Shown here piece by piece: positions 8,219 through 16,612 of a DNA stretch of 64,000 nucleotides (its first letter is position 1; each line of letters starts with the position of its first letter). The DNA is from Gottfriedia luciferensis. GTDB lineage: Bacteria > Bacillota > Bacilli > Bacillales > Bacillaceae_G. The translations under genes and the position numbers were made by a program. The notes under the pieces are model-generated. The model was not told the DNA's origin, did no database searches, and was given only the letters and a program-made list of their open reading frames with translations. Location of the stretch: the NCBI RefSeq assembly GCF_001712755.1, contig NZ_MDKC01000001.1, positions 1 to 64,000 of the forward strand, in the 5' to 3' direction.

Positions 8219-9526
8219 ATGAGAATGGTAGATTTAATCGAAAAAAAACGTGACGGAAAAACATTAACAACGGAAGAAGTTAATTTTGTAATCAAAGGTT
8301 TCACAGATGGTAGTGTACCTGATTACCAAATGAGTGCTTTTGCAATGGCAGTTTTCTTAAAAGGTATGACTGAAAAAGAATATAGTGATTTAACAATGGC
8401 TATGGTACATTCTGGTGATACAATTGACCTTTCTAACATTGAGGGAATCAAAGTTGATAAGCATTCAACTGGTGGAGTAGGTGATACAACTACACTTGTA
8501 TTAGGTCCATTAGTAGCTTCTTTAGATATACCTGTTGCCAAAATGAGCGGACGTGGTTTAGGTCACACTGGTGGTACAATCGATAAATTAGAAGCTGTAG
8601 AAGGCTTCCATGTTGAATTAACAGAAGAAGAATTTACTAAACAAGTAAATGATATTAAATTAGCCGTTATCGGACAAACAGGAGATTTAACACCTGCTGA
8701 CAAAAAGTTATATGCACTACGTGATGTAACAGCAACTGTTAATTCAATCCCATTAATTTCAAGTTCAATTATGAGTAAAAAAATCGCTGCTGGTGCTGAC
8801 GCGATTGTTTTAGATGTTAAAACTGGTGCAGGTGCATTTATGAAAGATATTGATGATGCACGTGATTTAGCTAAAGCGATGGTTAAGATTGGTAACAACG
8901 TCGGAAGACAAACAGTTGCAGTTATTTCTGACATGAGCCAACCATTAGGTTTTGCGATTGGTAATGCATTAGAAGTGAAAGAAGCAATTGACACGCTTAA
9001 AGGTGAAGGTCCAAAAGATTTAGAAGAATTATGCTTAGTATTAGGAAGCCAAATGGTTGTATTAGCTAAAAAAGCTGAAACATTAGAAGAAGCAAGAGCT
9101 AAACTTCTAGAAAATATGAAAAACGGAAAAGCTTTAGAAGTATTTAAAGCATTTTTAGTAGCTCAAGGTGGAGACGGTTCAGTAGTAGATGATCCATCAA
9201 AACTACCTCAAGCTAAATTTGTACAAGAAGTAGTAGCGCAGCAAGACGGTTATGTTTCACAAATCGTCGCTGATGCAGTTGGAACAGCGGCTATGAAATT
9301 AGGTGCAGGACGTGCAACAAAAGAATCAGTTATTGACTTAGCTGTTGGATTAATGCTGAACAAAAAAGTAGGCGAAGCAGTTAAAAAAGGTGAATCTTTA
9401 GTTACTGTATATTCAAGCACAGAAGATATTAGTGAAGTTGAAAAAGACTTACTAGAAAACATTAAAATTTCTACAGAAAAAGTAGAAGAACCTACATTAG
9501 TTTACGATTTAATTATGGAAGCTTAA
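8219..9526 (+). CDS. pdp: Pyrimidine-nucleoside phosphorylase
   Basis: Phosphorolysis of uridine, deoxyuridine and thymidine; a homodimer of the thymidine phosphorylase/anthranilate phosphoribosyltransferase fold. It has 435 residues, the B. subtilis Pdp length. The all-alpha start [13 protein letters not shown], the glycine-rich phosphate segment [13 protein letters not shown] (about 80-92), the [16 protein letters not shown] signature (about 110-125) and the substrate Lys in DVKTGAGAF are present. ATG 8219 follows GAAAGAGGCG; an in-frame ATG at 8159 overlaps the preceding hairpin and is unlikely. In B. subtilis pdp lies with dra-nupC, so its place after pupG is different here. Confidence 0.95.
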   Translation: MRMVDLIEKKRDGKTLTTEEVNFVIKGFTDGSVPDYQMSAFAMAVFLKGMTEKEYSDLTMAMVHSGDTIDLSNIEGIKVDKHSTGGVGDTTTLVLGPLVASLDIPVAKMSGRGLGHTGGTIDKLEAVEGFHVELTEEEFTKQVNDIKLAVIGQTGDLTPADKKLYALRDVTATVNSIPLISSSIMSKKIAAGADAIVLDVKTGAGAFMKDIDDARDLAKAMVKIGNNVGRQTVAVISDMSQPLGFAIGNALEVKEAIDTLKGEGPKDLEELCLVLGSQMVVLAKKAETLEEARAKLLENMKNGKALEVFKAFLVAQGGDGSVVDDPSKLPQAKFVQEVVAQQDGYVSQIVADAVGTAAMKLGAGRATKESVIDLAVGLMLNKKVGEAVKKGESLVTVYSSTEDISEVEKDLLENIKISTEKVEEPTLVYDLIMEA

Positions 9527-9845
9527 AACTTTTTCAAAGTGTTGAAATATAAAATGGTCAATAGGAAAACGGACATTAAATGAAGATTTATTTAATGATG
9601 AAATTATCATTTCTGGGATGATCTATTAAGGTTTTAAATGTTAATATGGTTGAGTAATTTCATGATTCCAATAATCACTAGTAATGATTTTTTCAGAAGA
9701 TTAAAATACTATGGACTAATTTTTATAAAACAAATTCAGTTGATTAGTTTAATTAATGTTCGATATTTATTGAACTACAAGCTGATTAATATAAAATAGT
9801 TGGGTTACTCTAGTAAAGGCAATCTGATTAGGATTTATTGCAGAC
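9527..9845. other. Intergenic stretch without recognisable feature
   Basis: AT-rich DNA after pdp. No open frame with a ribosome site, no clear terminator and no repeat was seen before the palindromic element begins near 9850. Confidence 0.6.
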
Positions 9846-9849
9846 TTTT

Positions 9850-10045
9850 TTCGATGAATAAGTTGATTGGAACGAAAGGGTGCTCGACTCCTATGGGATT
9901 AGCGGGAAGGCTGAGACCCCGCAGGCTTGCCGAGGAGGCTCAGGTCTCGCCCCATGGAAAGTGCGAGCATCCTGTAGTGGAAATCAACATCACTCTACCC
10001 CTTTTTCGAAAATTTGGTAATTAAATTGACAAGGTTGTTTTTCAA
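9850..10045 (+). repeat. Dispersed palindromic element, copy 2
   Basis: Full-length copy: starts at GATGAATAAGTTGATTGG, core GGGTGCTCG to GCGAGCATCC, ends GTAGTGGAAATCAAC (about 9986), then a tail containing AATTGACAAGGTTG and TTTTTCAACAACATGAAAAA that runs into a terminator. The terminal GTTGATT/AATCAAC and inner GGGTGCTCG/CGAGCACCC-type arms are inverted repeats. The frame starting ATGAATAAG is not a real gene. Confidence 0.9.
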
Positions 10046-10052
10046 CAACATG

Positions 10053-10089
10053 AAAAAGCTATTCTCTAAAGATGAGAATAGCTTTTTTT
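10053..10089 (+). terminator. Terminator at the tail of repeat copy 2
   Basis: AAAAAGCTATTCTC pairs with GAGAATAGCTTTTTTT around a seven-base loop. Confidence 0.85.
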
Positions 10090-10246
10090 GTTCTAATTAT
10101 TAAACAAAATGTCATGTTACTTTTTAAGTTAATAATATACGATCTTTTTTTTATACTTTTCAAAAAGATAACAACATACCTTTATATCAAAGGAATAAAT
10201 AATAAAAGAAATGTTCTAAAGTTTTGATATAAAGGGAGCTAATCTA

Positions 10247-11191
10247 ATGGGAAAGAAAGTGTTATTCTTCGGTGATGTTGGTATTGATGATGCGATCGCT
10301 TTGGTTTATGCACGATTAACAGAAGATATTGATATTATTGGGATTGTGGCGGATTATGGGAATGTATCTAAATTAGAAACGACCAGGAATGTTCGGTTTT
10401 TACTTAAAAGGTCAGGAAAAGAATATATTAAAGTCTATGGAGGTGCTGAGAAACCAATGACGGGGGAGGTCCCAACCTATTACCTTGATATACATGGTCC
10501 ATTCGGTTTAGGTCCAATCGATCCGGGTTTAAAGTTGGAGAACTTAGAAAATTTTTGTGAAGTTATCGATTTGATTGAGCAGTATAAGCATGAACTAATT
10601 ATTGTAAATACTGGGAGGTTAACCTCGCTAGCCACCCTGTTTATCTTATACGAAGATCTGATGAAAAGTGTTAATTCTTACTATATCATGGGTGGGGCCT
10701 TTCTATATCCGGGAAATGTTACACCAATTGCAGAAGCGAATATTCATGGAGATCCGATCGCAGCAAATATCGTAATGAAGTATGTAGAAGGTGCTTATAT
10801 TTTCCCATTAAATGTAACACAAAATGCCATCGTTACTCCTTCAATGGCCAATTATATTCATTCTAAAGGGAAAACAGATCTTGTAAAACCATTATTAGAT
10901 TTCTATTATTACAACTTCTATCAAAAGAAGGTACCCGGCATAAAAGGGAGTCCAGTTCATGATGCGGTAACTCTCATGGCAGTCATTCGTAGCGATCTTT
11001 TTAAATTTTATCAATCCGCTGTTGTAATTGATTCAACCGATGTGGCTAGAGGTCAAAGTATTGCAGATTTTCGTGTAACCGATACCCCAGAGAAATTTGA
11101 GGGGAGACCTCAACAACATATCGCAGTAGGATTAGATTATGAAGGGTTTTATAAGGATTTTATGTCTGTTATGACCGGGGAGAAATTCTAG
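10247..11191 (+). CDS. Inosine-uridine type nucleoside hydrolase
   Basis: Expected to hydrolyse the N-glycosidic bond of ribonucleosides to free base and ribose. It has 314 residues of the IunH family. The calcium/ribose motif reads FGDVGIDDA (about residues 8-16): the three aspartates matching Asp10, Asp14 and Asp15 of the Crithidia enzyme are kept, but the first Asp of DxDPGxDD is Phe and the Pro is Val. The EANIHGDP Asn segment and the VHDAVTL metal Asp are present. AAAGGGAG precedes ATG 10247. It stands alone after pdp and adds a hydrolytic route to the local nucleoside salvage genes. Substrate is uncertain. Confidence 0.88.
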   Translation: MGKKVLFFGDVGIDDAIALVYARLTEDIDIIGIVADYGNVSKLETTRNVRFLLKRSGKEYIKVYGGAEKPMTGEVPTYYLDIHGPFGLGPIDPGLKLENLENFCEVIDLIEQYKHELIIVNTGRLTSLATLFILYEDLMKSVNSYYIMGGAFLYPGNVTPIAEANIHGDPIAANIVMKYVEGAYIFPLNVTQNAIVTPSMANYIHSKGKTDLVKPLLDFYYYNFYQKKVPGIKGSPVHDAVTLMAVIRSDLFKFYQSAVVIDSTDVARGQSIADFRVTDTPEKFEGRPQQHIAVGLDYEGFYKDFMSVMTGEKF

Positions 11192-11257
11192 ATTAAAAAT
11201 TAATAGAGAAATTATCAAATTAATTGAATCGAACTTTAGCTTTATTGCTACTTTTGT

Positions 11258-11292
11258 CAAACCCTTGCCATATTAAGCAAGGGTTTGTTTTT
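11258..11292. terminator. Bidirectional terminator between nucleoside hydrolase and membrane gene
   Basis: CAAACCCTTGC pairs with GCAAGGGTTTG, flanked by T-rich and A-rich runs, between convergent genes. Confidence 0.85.
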
Positions 11293-11317
11293 GCTTATTG
11301 TTACATTATTATTTTTT

Positions 11318-11791
11318 TTAAATACTTAAGCTTAAGCTACCCAATAACATAAGTGCAAAAATGATATATGGAAAGATGATTAAAAACCAAATAAAAGGCT
11401 TTTTCCACGTATCAAGTTTATTATAGACTGCAAAAGTGATTAATAAAATAACCCCTATTGGAATGAATAGGAAGCCATACATTTCAGTGAATGAAAATTT
11501 CTGTAAAATAAAGGGTAAAAACAACAAAACAGTACAGCTAATAAGCTTAAATCCAATACTTTTATTGATTATCAATTTAGTAATAATAGAAGTTATCAGT
11601 ATGATGGCAATAAAATAGACTAACAAGTACATCGTAAAGTAAAACGATCCTGATAATTCCCCACCTGCCCCAGTACCATCGGCGTCAGTGGACATCCCAA
11701 ATATAAAAAACAACATTGGGAAGATAATGGGACTTGTAACTAGCAATGTAAAACCAATTGTTGCTGACACTTTCTTTAATAATTCCTTCAA
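11318..11791 (-). CDS. Hypothetical membrane protein
   Basis: 157-residue protein that I do not recognise. About five hydrophobic helices cover most of the length, separated by a small Gly/Asp-rich loop (DADGTGAGGELSG, about residues 34-48), with a WKKPF turn before the last helix. I choose the TTG at 11791: AGGAGTG on the minus strand lies five bases upstream, whereas a GTG at 11800 overlaps that site. It is convergent with the nucleoside hydrolase and alone on its strand. No function is proposed. Confidence 0.65.
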   Translation of the reverse strand: MKELLKKVSATIGFTLLVTSPIIFPMLFFIFGMSTDADGTGAGGELSGSFYFTMYLLVYFIAIILITSIITKLIINKSIGFKLISCTVLLFLPFILQKFSFTEMYGFLFIPIGVILLITFAVYNKLDTWKKPFIWFLIIFPYIIFALMLLGSLSLSI

Positions 11792-11800
11792 AATACACAC

Positions 11801-12130
11801 TCCTAATTTAATTCTCTAGTTTCATCTTACGAGATGAAATTAAAAAAATATAGGAGAAATTAGTGAATCCTTATATTGTTTTAATATAATCGGTATACAA
11901 CTAATATATATTTAAGTCTAATATATGATCGAACTTCCAGTTCAAATAGAGGATGATTACAGAACAAAGGAGTTAAAAAGTTTTTAGCGAATTAACACAT
12001 AATCAAGAAAAATAAATTAGACAAATTAATTGAAGTTCTTCAAAAGCAAGACTACCTGAGCTTAAATCAGTTCCTTTATTTAATTAACAAAAAGAATGAT
12101 AAAAAGTTATTATGAAATAAGAGGTGTAAA
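11801..12130. other. Intergenic stretch with a startless coding-like remnant
   Basis: From about 12004 to 12114 the plus strand reads as an open frame (KLDKLIEVLQKQDYLSLNQF and on to a stop) with Bacillus-like codons, but no ATG, GTG or TTG start. An AAAGGAG lies upstream at about 11966. This may be a decayed small gene. The rest shows nothing clear. Confidence 0.35.
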
Positions 12131-12430
12131 TTGAGACAAACGACGTGGAAAGAAATCATTCTGATGTTTAGTCCGGTAATATTAATACCGATCATTTTAT
12201 TTTTTGTATTACATTCTTCACCATCTATTGCATTGAGGACTCATGTATTTTTTAATGGCCATCCTATTTTAGCCGTAAAGTCTGAAATTGCAGATGACCA
12301 AGAACATAATCAGGGTGATAAAGAATTCCTAAAAAATGAACACGCAAAATGTTATTCTTTAAATGAAGAAAATTATATCCTTCGAAAAAAAGGTTTTATC
12401 TATATGGCTGATTATTATGGAAATGCCTAA
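12131..12430 (+). CDS. Hypothetical small protein with one N-terminal membrane helix
   Basis: 99 residues starting at TTG 12131 behind AAGAGGTG. A strongly hydrophobic segment at about residues 8-28 could be a membrane anchor or signal. The remainder is polar and would lie outside the membrane if the helix inserts N-in. No family is recognised. It is flanked upstream by a startless remnant and downstream by a decayed repeat, so the locus looks eroded and this gene could itself be a fragment. Confidence 0.5.
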   Translation: MRQTTWKEIILMFSPVILIPIILFFVLHSSPSIALRTHVFFNGHPILAVKSEIADDQEHNQGDKEFLKNEHAKCYSLNEENYILRKKGFIYMADYYGNA

Positions 12431-12431
12431 T

Positions 12432-12560
12432 ATTAATTGTTTCAATTACGGGGATTAGTGATGCTCACGTTCCTCTAAGCAGCAGGGGCCTAAGGTGTTG
12501 CCTAACAACTTGAGGTCTTTTGCCCATGTATTTCTTATATAAATCAAGTACTTTTTTATT
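12432..12560 (+). repeat. Decayed copy of the dispersed palindromic element
   Basis: ATGCTCACGTTCCTC, CAGGGGCCTAAGG, TTGCCTAACAACTTGAGGTC, TTTTGCCCATG and ATAAATCAAGT occur in the same order and spacing as GTGCTCGACTCC, GCGGGAAGGCTGAG, TTGCCGAGGAGGCTCAGGTC, TCGCCCCATG and GGAAATCAACAT of intact copies. Many substitutions indicate an old insertion. Confidence 0.55.
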
Positions 12561-12787
12561 TCCAATCAACTTAATCATAAAAAATATTTTTCTAAACGAA
12601 ACACTAAATAACTATAAGTTATAACAAGTTGAGAAACTGTTAGTATTGTTGTGATCGTGAAGCACTTGTCATTAAAACACTAAAGAAAATTATTTTCTTG
12701 TTTAATTATTTGATTAAATTTAGTATAATTGTAATCGTGCCTTGTTGCATGGGTGGGAGAGGGAGACACTAAAAGAGAGGAATTTCT

Positions 12788-14086
12788 TTGAAAAATTTAT
12801 TGAACAAACAGTTTAATCTTGAAGGTAGCGGTACGACCATTAAAACGGAGTTGATTGCAGGTGCAGTTTCATTTCTAACACTTGTCTATATTTTGTCCGT
12901 TAATAGTACAATTTTGCATGATGCAGGTATACCGTTCCAAGGTGCAATGATTGCCACAATTCTGTCAGCTTTCTTTGGAAGCGTTATGATGGGATTATGG
13001 AGTAATTCACCTTTAGTATTAGTACCAGGAATGGGCATCAACGCATTGTTTACTTATACAATGGTTGGAGAAATGGGAATGAATTGGAAAGAAGCACTTG
13101 CTGTTGTATTTGTAAGTGGAATCTTATTATCAATTTTATCATTCACAAAATTAATTAAGAAATTAACAACTGCGATTCCATTATCTCTAAAAAGTGCAAT
13201 TACAGTTGGAATTGGATTTTTCTTAACGTTTATCGGACTTCAAGCTGGTGGGATTGTTGTAAAAAATGAAAGTACGTTTGTATCGATTGCAAATTTTACA
13301 AATGTGGATGTTTTAGCAACAGTTATTACGCTAGGTATTGCAATTTATCTTTTTATTAAAAATGTACCTGCAAACTTTTTAATTACGGTTATTTTAGGTA
13401 CAATCATTTCATTCATTTTACATGGTGGAATTGAAAAAGCACATGATACAACAAAAATTACAATGAAATCTGCTAGTGAGGTTGTCGGACAACTGACCTT
13501 TACTCATGTGTTGAGTTTTCCATTTTGGATTGCAGTATTTTCGTTAACGATGGTTGTATTATTCGAATCAATCGGTATTATTCATGGTCAATTAAGCATG
13601 ATGAACCAAGAGCATAAGCAACAAAAGGTTGTTCAAGGAACTGCGTTTGGTATTATTTTATCCGGTTTACTTGGAACTAGTCCAACAGTTATTGCTGTTG
13701 AAGGTAGTGCAGGGATCAGTTCTGGTGGTCGAACAGGTCTTACTTCTGTTGTAACTGGATTTTTATTTTTAGGATGTTTACTTTTTATGCCATTAATCGC
13801 ATATATACCAACATCTGCGATTGCACCAATTTTAATTATTATCGGTTCATTAATGGTTAAACATATTACAGATATTCAATTGGATGATCCTACTGAGGCA
13901 ATACCAGCCTTCTTAATTTTAGCATTCATCCCTTTAACATATAGTATTATTGACGGAATTGCATTCGGTTTTATTGCTTATCCATTAGTAAAAATGGCAG
14001 CAGGTAAGAAAACTGAAATCACACCATATATGGTGGCAATTTCAGCATTATTCTTTGTACGTTTTGCATTAAACTTTATTGCATAA
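12788..14086 (+). CDS. NCS2-family guanine/hypoxanthine-type permease (AzgA group)
   Basis: Proton-coupled purine uptake across the membrane; 432 residues with about 13 helices. The AzgA/PbuG-PbuO group is indicated by the N-terminal LNKQFNLEGSGTTIKTELIAG, the VLVPGMGINALFTYTMV motif, and the helix-8 acidic motif VVLFESIGIIHG. Substrate could be guanine, hypoxanthine or adenine; a purine riboswitch that would point to guanine control is absent upstream. Start TTG 12788 follows AGAGAGG. The gene extends the nucleoside and base salvage cluster. Confidence 0.9.
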   Translation: MKNLLNKQFNLEGSGTTIKTELIAGAVSFLTLVYILSVNSTILHDAGIPFQGAMIATILSAFFGSVMMGLWSNSPLVLVPGMGINALFTYTMVGEMGMNWKEALAVVFVSGILLSILSFTKLIKKLTTAIPLSLKSAITVGIGFFLTFIGLQAGGIVVKNESTFVSIANFTNVDVLATVITLGIAIYLFIKNVPANFLITVILGTIISFILHGGIEKAHDTTKITMKSASEVVGQLTFTHVLSFPFWIAVFSLTMVVLFESIGIIHGQLSMMNQEHKQQKVVQGTAFGIILSGLLGTSPTVIAVEGSAGISSGGRTGLTSVVTGFLFLGCLLFMPLIAYIPTSAIAPILIIIGSLMVKHITDIQLDDPTEAIPAFLILAFIPLTYSIIDGIAFGFIAYPLVKMAAGKKTEITPYMVAISALFFVRFALNFIA

Positions 14087-14087
14087 A

Positions 14088-14127
14088 AAAAAGCGCTGAT
14101 TCTTTTACTAGAACCAGCGCTTTTTAA
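14088..14127. terminator. Bidirectional terminator after the purine permease
   Basis: AAAAGCGCTG/CAGCGCTTTT stem with flanking T and A runs between convergent genes. Confidence 0.88.
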
Positions 14128-14162
14128 TTTGTTGTTTTTAGAAATTTAGATTTTGCAAAACA

Positions 14163-15164
14163 TTAATCAAAAAATTTATTTAATCGTTTATAGAAGAAAT
14201 AGCCAACAACAGTACCAATTATTAATCCAATCACGTAAATAATCGTGTTATTTCCATTTGCAATGGTAGATGTTAATAAAGCGATTAATGTCGCTGAAAG
14301 ATAGACAAATAAGACGTTTACGAATAAACCGAATTTTTTATAAACGAATAATTTGCCGTTATTGACATTCGCAGATCTGTTATAACATAATAAACCAATT
14401 AGTAGAAATGCAACGATATAAAGGATAATGATCGTTAAATTTCCGTAGTCTATAGTTGGATAATGAACGATTTTTTCATTAAAATCCTTTGAAATTGATA
14501 GTTGGCCTGCTTGATATGGAATAGACCAACTAGTGATCGTTTTTTCAAAGCTTTTGTCAGGTAATTGATAGTTAAAGATACCATTTAAGTTTGAATAAAG
14601 ACTAAAATAGATAATACTAGGTGAGAAAATCGTAAAAATAGTGAAAAGTGTTTGAGAAAAATAATGACCTGTAATTGTTCCAATCGATAGACCAATTGTA
14701 AAAAAAGCAATCGTAAATAGGAATATGACAGAAAAAATGGTAACAAATGATGAAGCATCAATATATTTGTGTAGATTCGTATTGTAATGGATTAATAGAG
14801 TTAAAATAATTAATCCAACAGTCGCCATAAAAATATGAGCAATTCCAAATACCCATTTTGATAAATAAAGTTTTCTAGGTGAGTACGGAAGCGAAAATTG
14901 GAAATCAATTCCTCCTGTATTTCGTCCAATCCCTATTAATAAAATACTTAATATTAATACAATGATCGGTGAAATAAATGCTAGCATACTAAAGTCTGAT
15001 ATATAAAGGTACGGATTACTAGGATTAGTTAGTAATGCTCGATTTAATTCGTCAGTGTTATTGTAATAGCTAAATGGAAGAATGATCAGATAGACAAGAT
15101 ATAATAAAATAAGTGCAAGTCTAGATTGCTTGGAATTAATTAGCCACAATGCTTTACTAAACAT
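14163..15164 (-). CDS. ABC transporter permease (YtrC-like)
   Basis: Membrane subunit of an ABC-2 type exporter, 333 residues with about eight hydrophobic segments arranged 6+2. It partners the ATPase encoded just upstream. I take the ATG at 15164, which has GGAGG eight bases upstream and overlaps the ATPase gene by 8 bases; an ATG at 15182 lies inside the ribosome site. Context (GntR regulator, ATPase, permease) matches the B. subtilis ytr operon, which answers cell-wall antibiotics. The substrate is unknown. Confidence 0.75.
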   Translation of the reverse strand: MFSKALWLINSKQSRLALILLYLVYLIILPFSYYNNTDELNRALLTNPSNPYLYISDFSMLAFISPIIVLILSILLIGIGRNTGGIDFQFSLPYSPRKLYLSKWVFGIAHIFMATVGLIILTLLIHYNTNLHKYIDASSFVTIFSVIFLFTIAFFTIGLSIGTITGHYFSQTLFTIFTIFSPSIIYFSLYSNLNGIFNYQLPDKSFEKTITSWSIPYQAGQLSISKDFNEKIVHYPTIDYGNLTIIILYIVAFLLIGLLCYNRSANVNNGKLFVYKKFGLFVNVLFVYLSATLIALLTSTIANGNNTIIYVIGLIIGTVVGYFFYKRLNKFFD

Positions 15165-16035
15165 ATAAGTCGCCTCCATCATTTATGAAAAATAAATCCT
15201 CTAATGTCAATGGAAGTTCTTCTAAAAGGAGCGGATTTTCTTTTTCCATTCGTTTTATATATTCGTTCTTATTTCCATTAATAATGATAATTGCTACTTT
15301 GCCAGTTTTTGAGAATACAGATATAGACGGGTCATCTTCAAATATTTTAGGTAAGCCGTCTTCAAATGCTACTTGTAATTTATAAAATTGACTCGTACTT
15401 TCTTCCATTGTAGAGATTGAATTAATTCGTCCATCCTTAATAAATAAATATTGATCAATTATTTTTTCTAGCTCAGCGAGATGATGTGATGAAATAATCA
15501 CACCGACTGAATTTGTGCTTGCATATTCAATGATTAGTTGCAAAACTGTCCGTTTAACGACTGGATCTAAACCGTTAGTTGGTTCGTCTAAAATGACATA
15601 TTTTGCATCTGTTGAAAAGGTTAATAGTAAATAGATAAGTGTTTTCATCCCTTTTGAGTATTTACGTAAAGAAGTATTAGGTAATTTATATTTATTTAAT
15701 GCTTCTAGAAATTTGTGTTTATTGAAGTTTGGATATGAATTTTCATAGATTGTAATAAGCTCTTTCACACTATATTGATTAATGAAATTTGTAGAATCAC
15801 TCATATATGCAATTTGTCTTCTAGTATTAGGTGATGAGTTAATCTCTTCATCATCAATACTGATTGAGCCTTCGTCTGGAGATAGAATGCCAACGATTGT
15901 CCTTAAAAGTGTCGTTTTACCAGCCCCATTTCTACCGATTAAGCCTGTAATTTTACCTTTTTCTATTTGAAAGTTTAGATTTTTTAACACTTCATGTTCA
16001 TCGAGTTTTTTACTTAAATGATGGATTTTCAACAA
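15157..16035 (-). CDS. ABC transporter ATP-binding protein (YtrB-like)
   Basis: Cytoplasmic ATPase of 292 residues. Walker A reads GRNGAGKTTLL (about 34-44), the Q-loop is near 80, a signature-like LRKYSKGMKT lies near 132, Walker B is YVILDEPTNGLDP (about 155-167), and the H-loop is SSHHLAELEK. The signature SKGMK deviates from LSGGQ as is common in antibiotic-type exporters. The start is TTG 16035, with AAGGAG nine bases upstream inside the regulator's last codons, giving translational coupling. Length agrees with YtrB. Confidence 0.88.
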   Translation of the reverse strand: MLKIHHLSKKLDEHEVLKNLNFQIEKGKITGLIGRNGAGKTTLLRTIVGILSPDEGSISIDDEEINSSPNTRRQIAYMSDSTNFINQYSVKELITIYENSYPNFNKHKFLEALNKYKLPNTSLRKYSKGMKTLIYLLLTFSTDAKYVILDEPTNGLDPVVKRTVLQLIIEYASTNSVGVIISSHHLAELEKIIDQYLFIKDGRINSISTMEESTSQFYKLQVAFEDGLPKIFEDDPSISVFSKTGKVAIIIINGNKNEYIKRMEKENPLLLEELPLTLEDLFFINDGGDLYV

Positions 16036-16036
16036 A

Positions 16037-16420
16037 CTACTCAGCTCCTTTATTAGAATAGAACTCTTTTACCCAATTCATTATTTCTTCCTCTTTTACT
16101 CCATCTGTTAAACAATCAATTAATAAATTTGAAAGTTTATTTTTATATTTTAAAAGGGTATCTGTTGTAACAGTCTCTTTTGTTAAACCAATTACAAATG
16201 TTCCTTTACCCCTAATCGTTTCGATGACTCCAGTGCGCTCTAGTTCTTGATAGGCTCTACTAACAGTATTTGGATTGATCACTAATGTAGTTGCTAATTC
16301 ACGTACGGAAGGAAGTTTATCTCCATTTACCAAAATCTTTCTTAGCATTTGTTCTTTTGTTTGTAGAACAATTTGCTCCCAAAGGGGTAAATGGCTTCTT
16401 GGGTCTAAAATAATTATCAA
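16037..16420 (-). CDS. GntR-family regulator (YtrA subfamily)
   Basis: Repressor of 127 residues: a winged helix-turn-helix (KLPSVRELATTLVINPNTVSRAYQELERTGVI, residues about 36-67) plus a short helical dimerisation tail typical of the YtrA group, too short for a ligand domain. It is the first gene of the operon with the ATPase and permease. The intergenic region carries an inverted repeat matching the YtrA operator, so it probably represses its own operon until cell-envelope stress. Confidence 0.88.
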   Translation of the reverse strand: MIIILDPRSHLPLWEQIVLQTKEQMLRKILVNGDKLPSVRELATTLVINPNTVSRAYQELERTGVIETIRGKGTFVIGLTKETVTTDTLLKYKNKLSNLLIDCLTDGVKEEEIMNWVKEFYSNKGAE

Positions 16421-16456
16421 GAGATCACCACCTCAAATGTTTTCTTAAGTGTATGG

Positions 16457-16490
16457 AGTGTATTAAGTGTATGGATGTGATTAATACACT
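16457..16490 (-). promoter_or_regulatory. YtrA-type operator upstream of the GntR/ABC operon
   Basis: AGTGTA (16466-16471), 13 bases, TACACT (16485-16490) equals the AGTGTA-N13-TACACT operator I recall for B. subtilis YtrA. A second AGTGTATTA (16457-16465) also pairs with TAATACACT (16482-16490). Confidence 0.75.
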
Positions 16491-16554
16491 TTACTTATAT
16501 CATATGTTTTCATGTATGTAAATAGTTCCATTCTTTCTAATATTTTCTTCTGAG

Positions 16555-16586
16555 GTTGATTAAACTACTTATATTTGGAAAAAATA
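16555..16586 (+). promoter_or_regulatory. Putative SigF promoter of dacF
   Basis: GTTGATTA at 16555-16562 and GGAAAAAATA at 16577-16586. The latter fits the SigF -10 pattern GGNNANAHTR. dacF is a SigF-dependent forespore gene in B. subtilis. Confidence 0.55.
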
Positions 16587-16612
16587 TGTATGAAAAGAAT
16601 GGAGGGTTATAG

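Noticed and set aside
8563-8994. 143-codon minus-strand frame opposite pdp
   Set aside because: Shadow of a highly biased coding region; no ribosome site and no family resemblance.
9853-10024. Open frame starting MNKLIGTKGCSTPMG over the palindromic element
   Set aside because: It only translates the repeat; the same frame recurs, shifted or broken, in other copies and lacks a ribosome site.
12665-12787. Purine riboswitch before the NCS2 permease
   Set aside because: The conserved aptamer loops and the P1 stem cannot be found.
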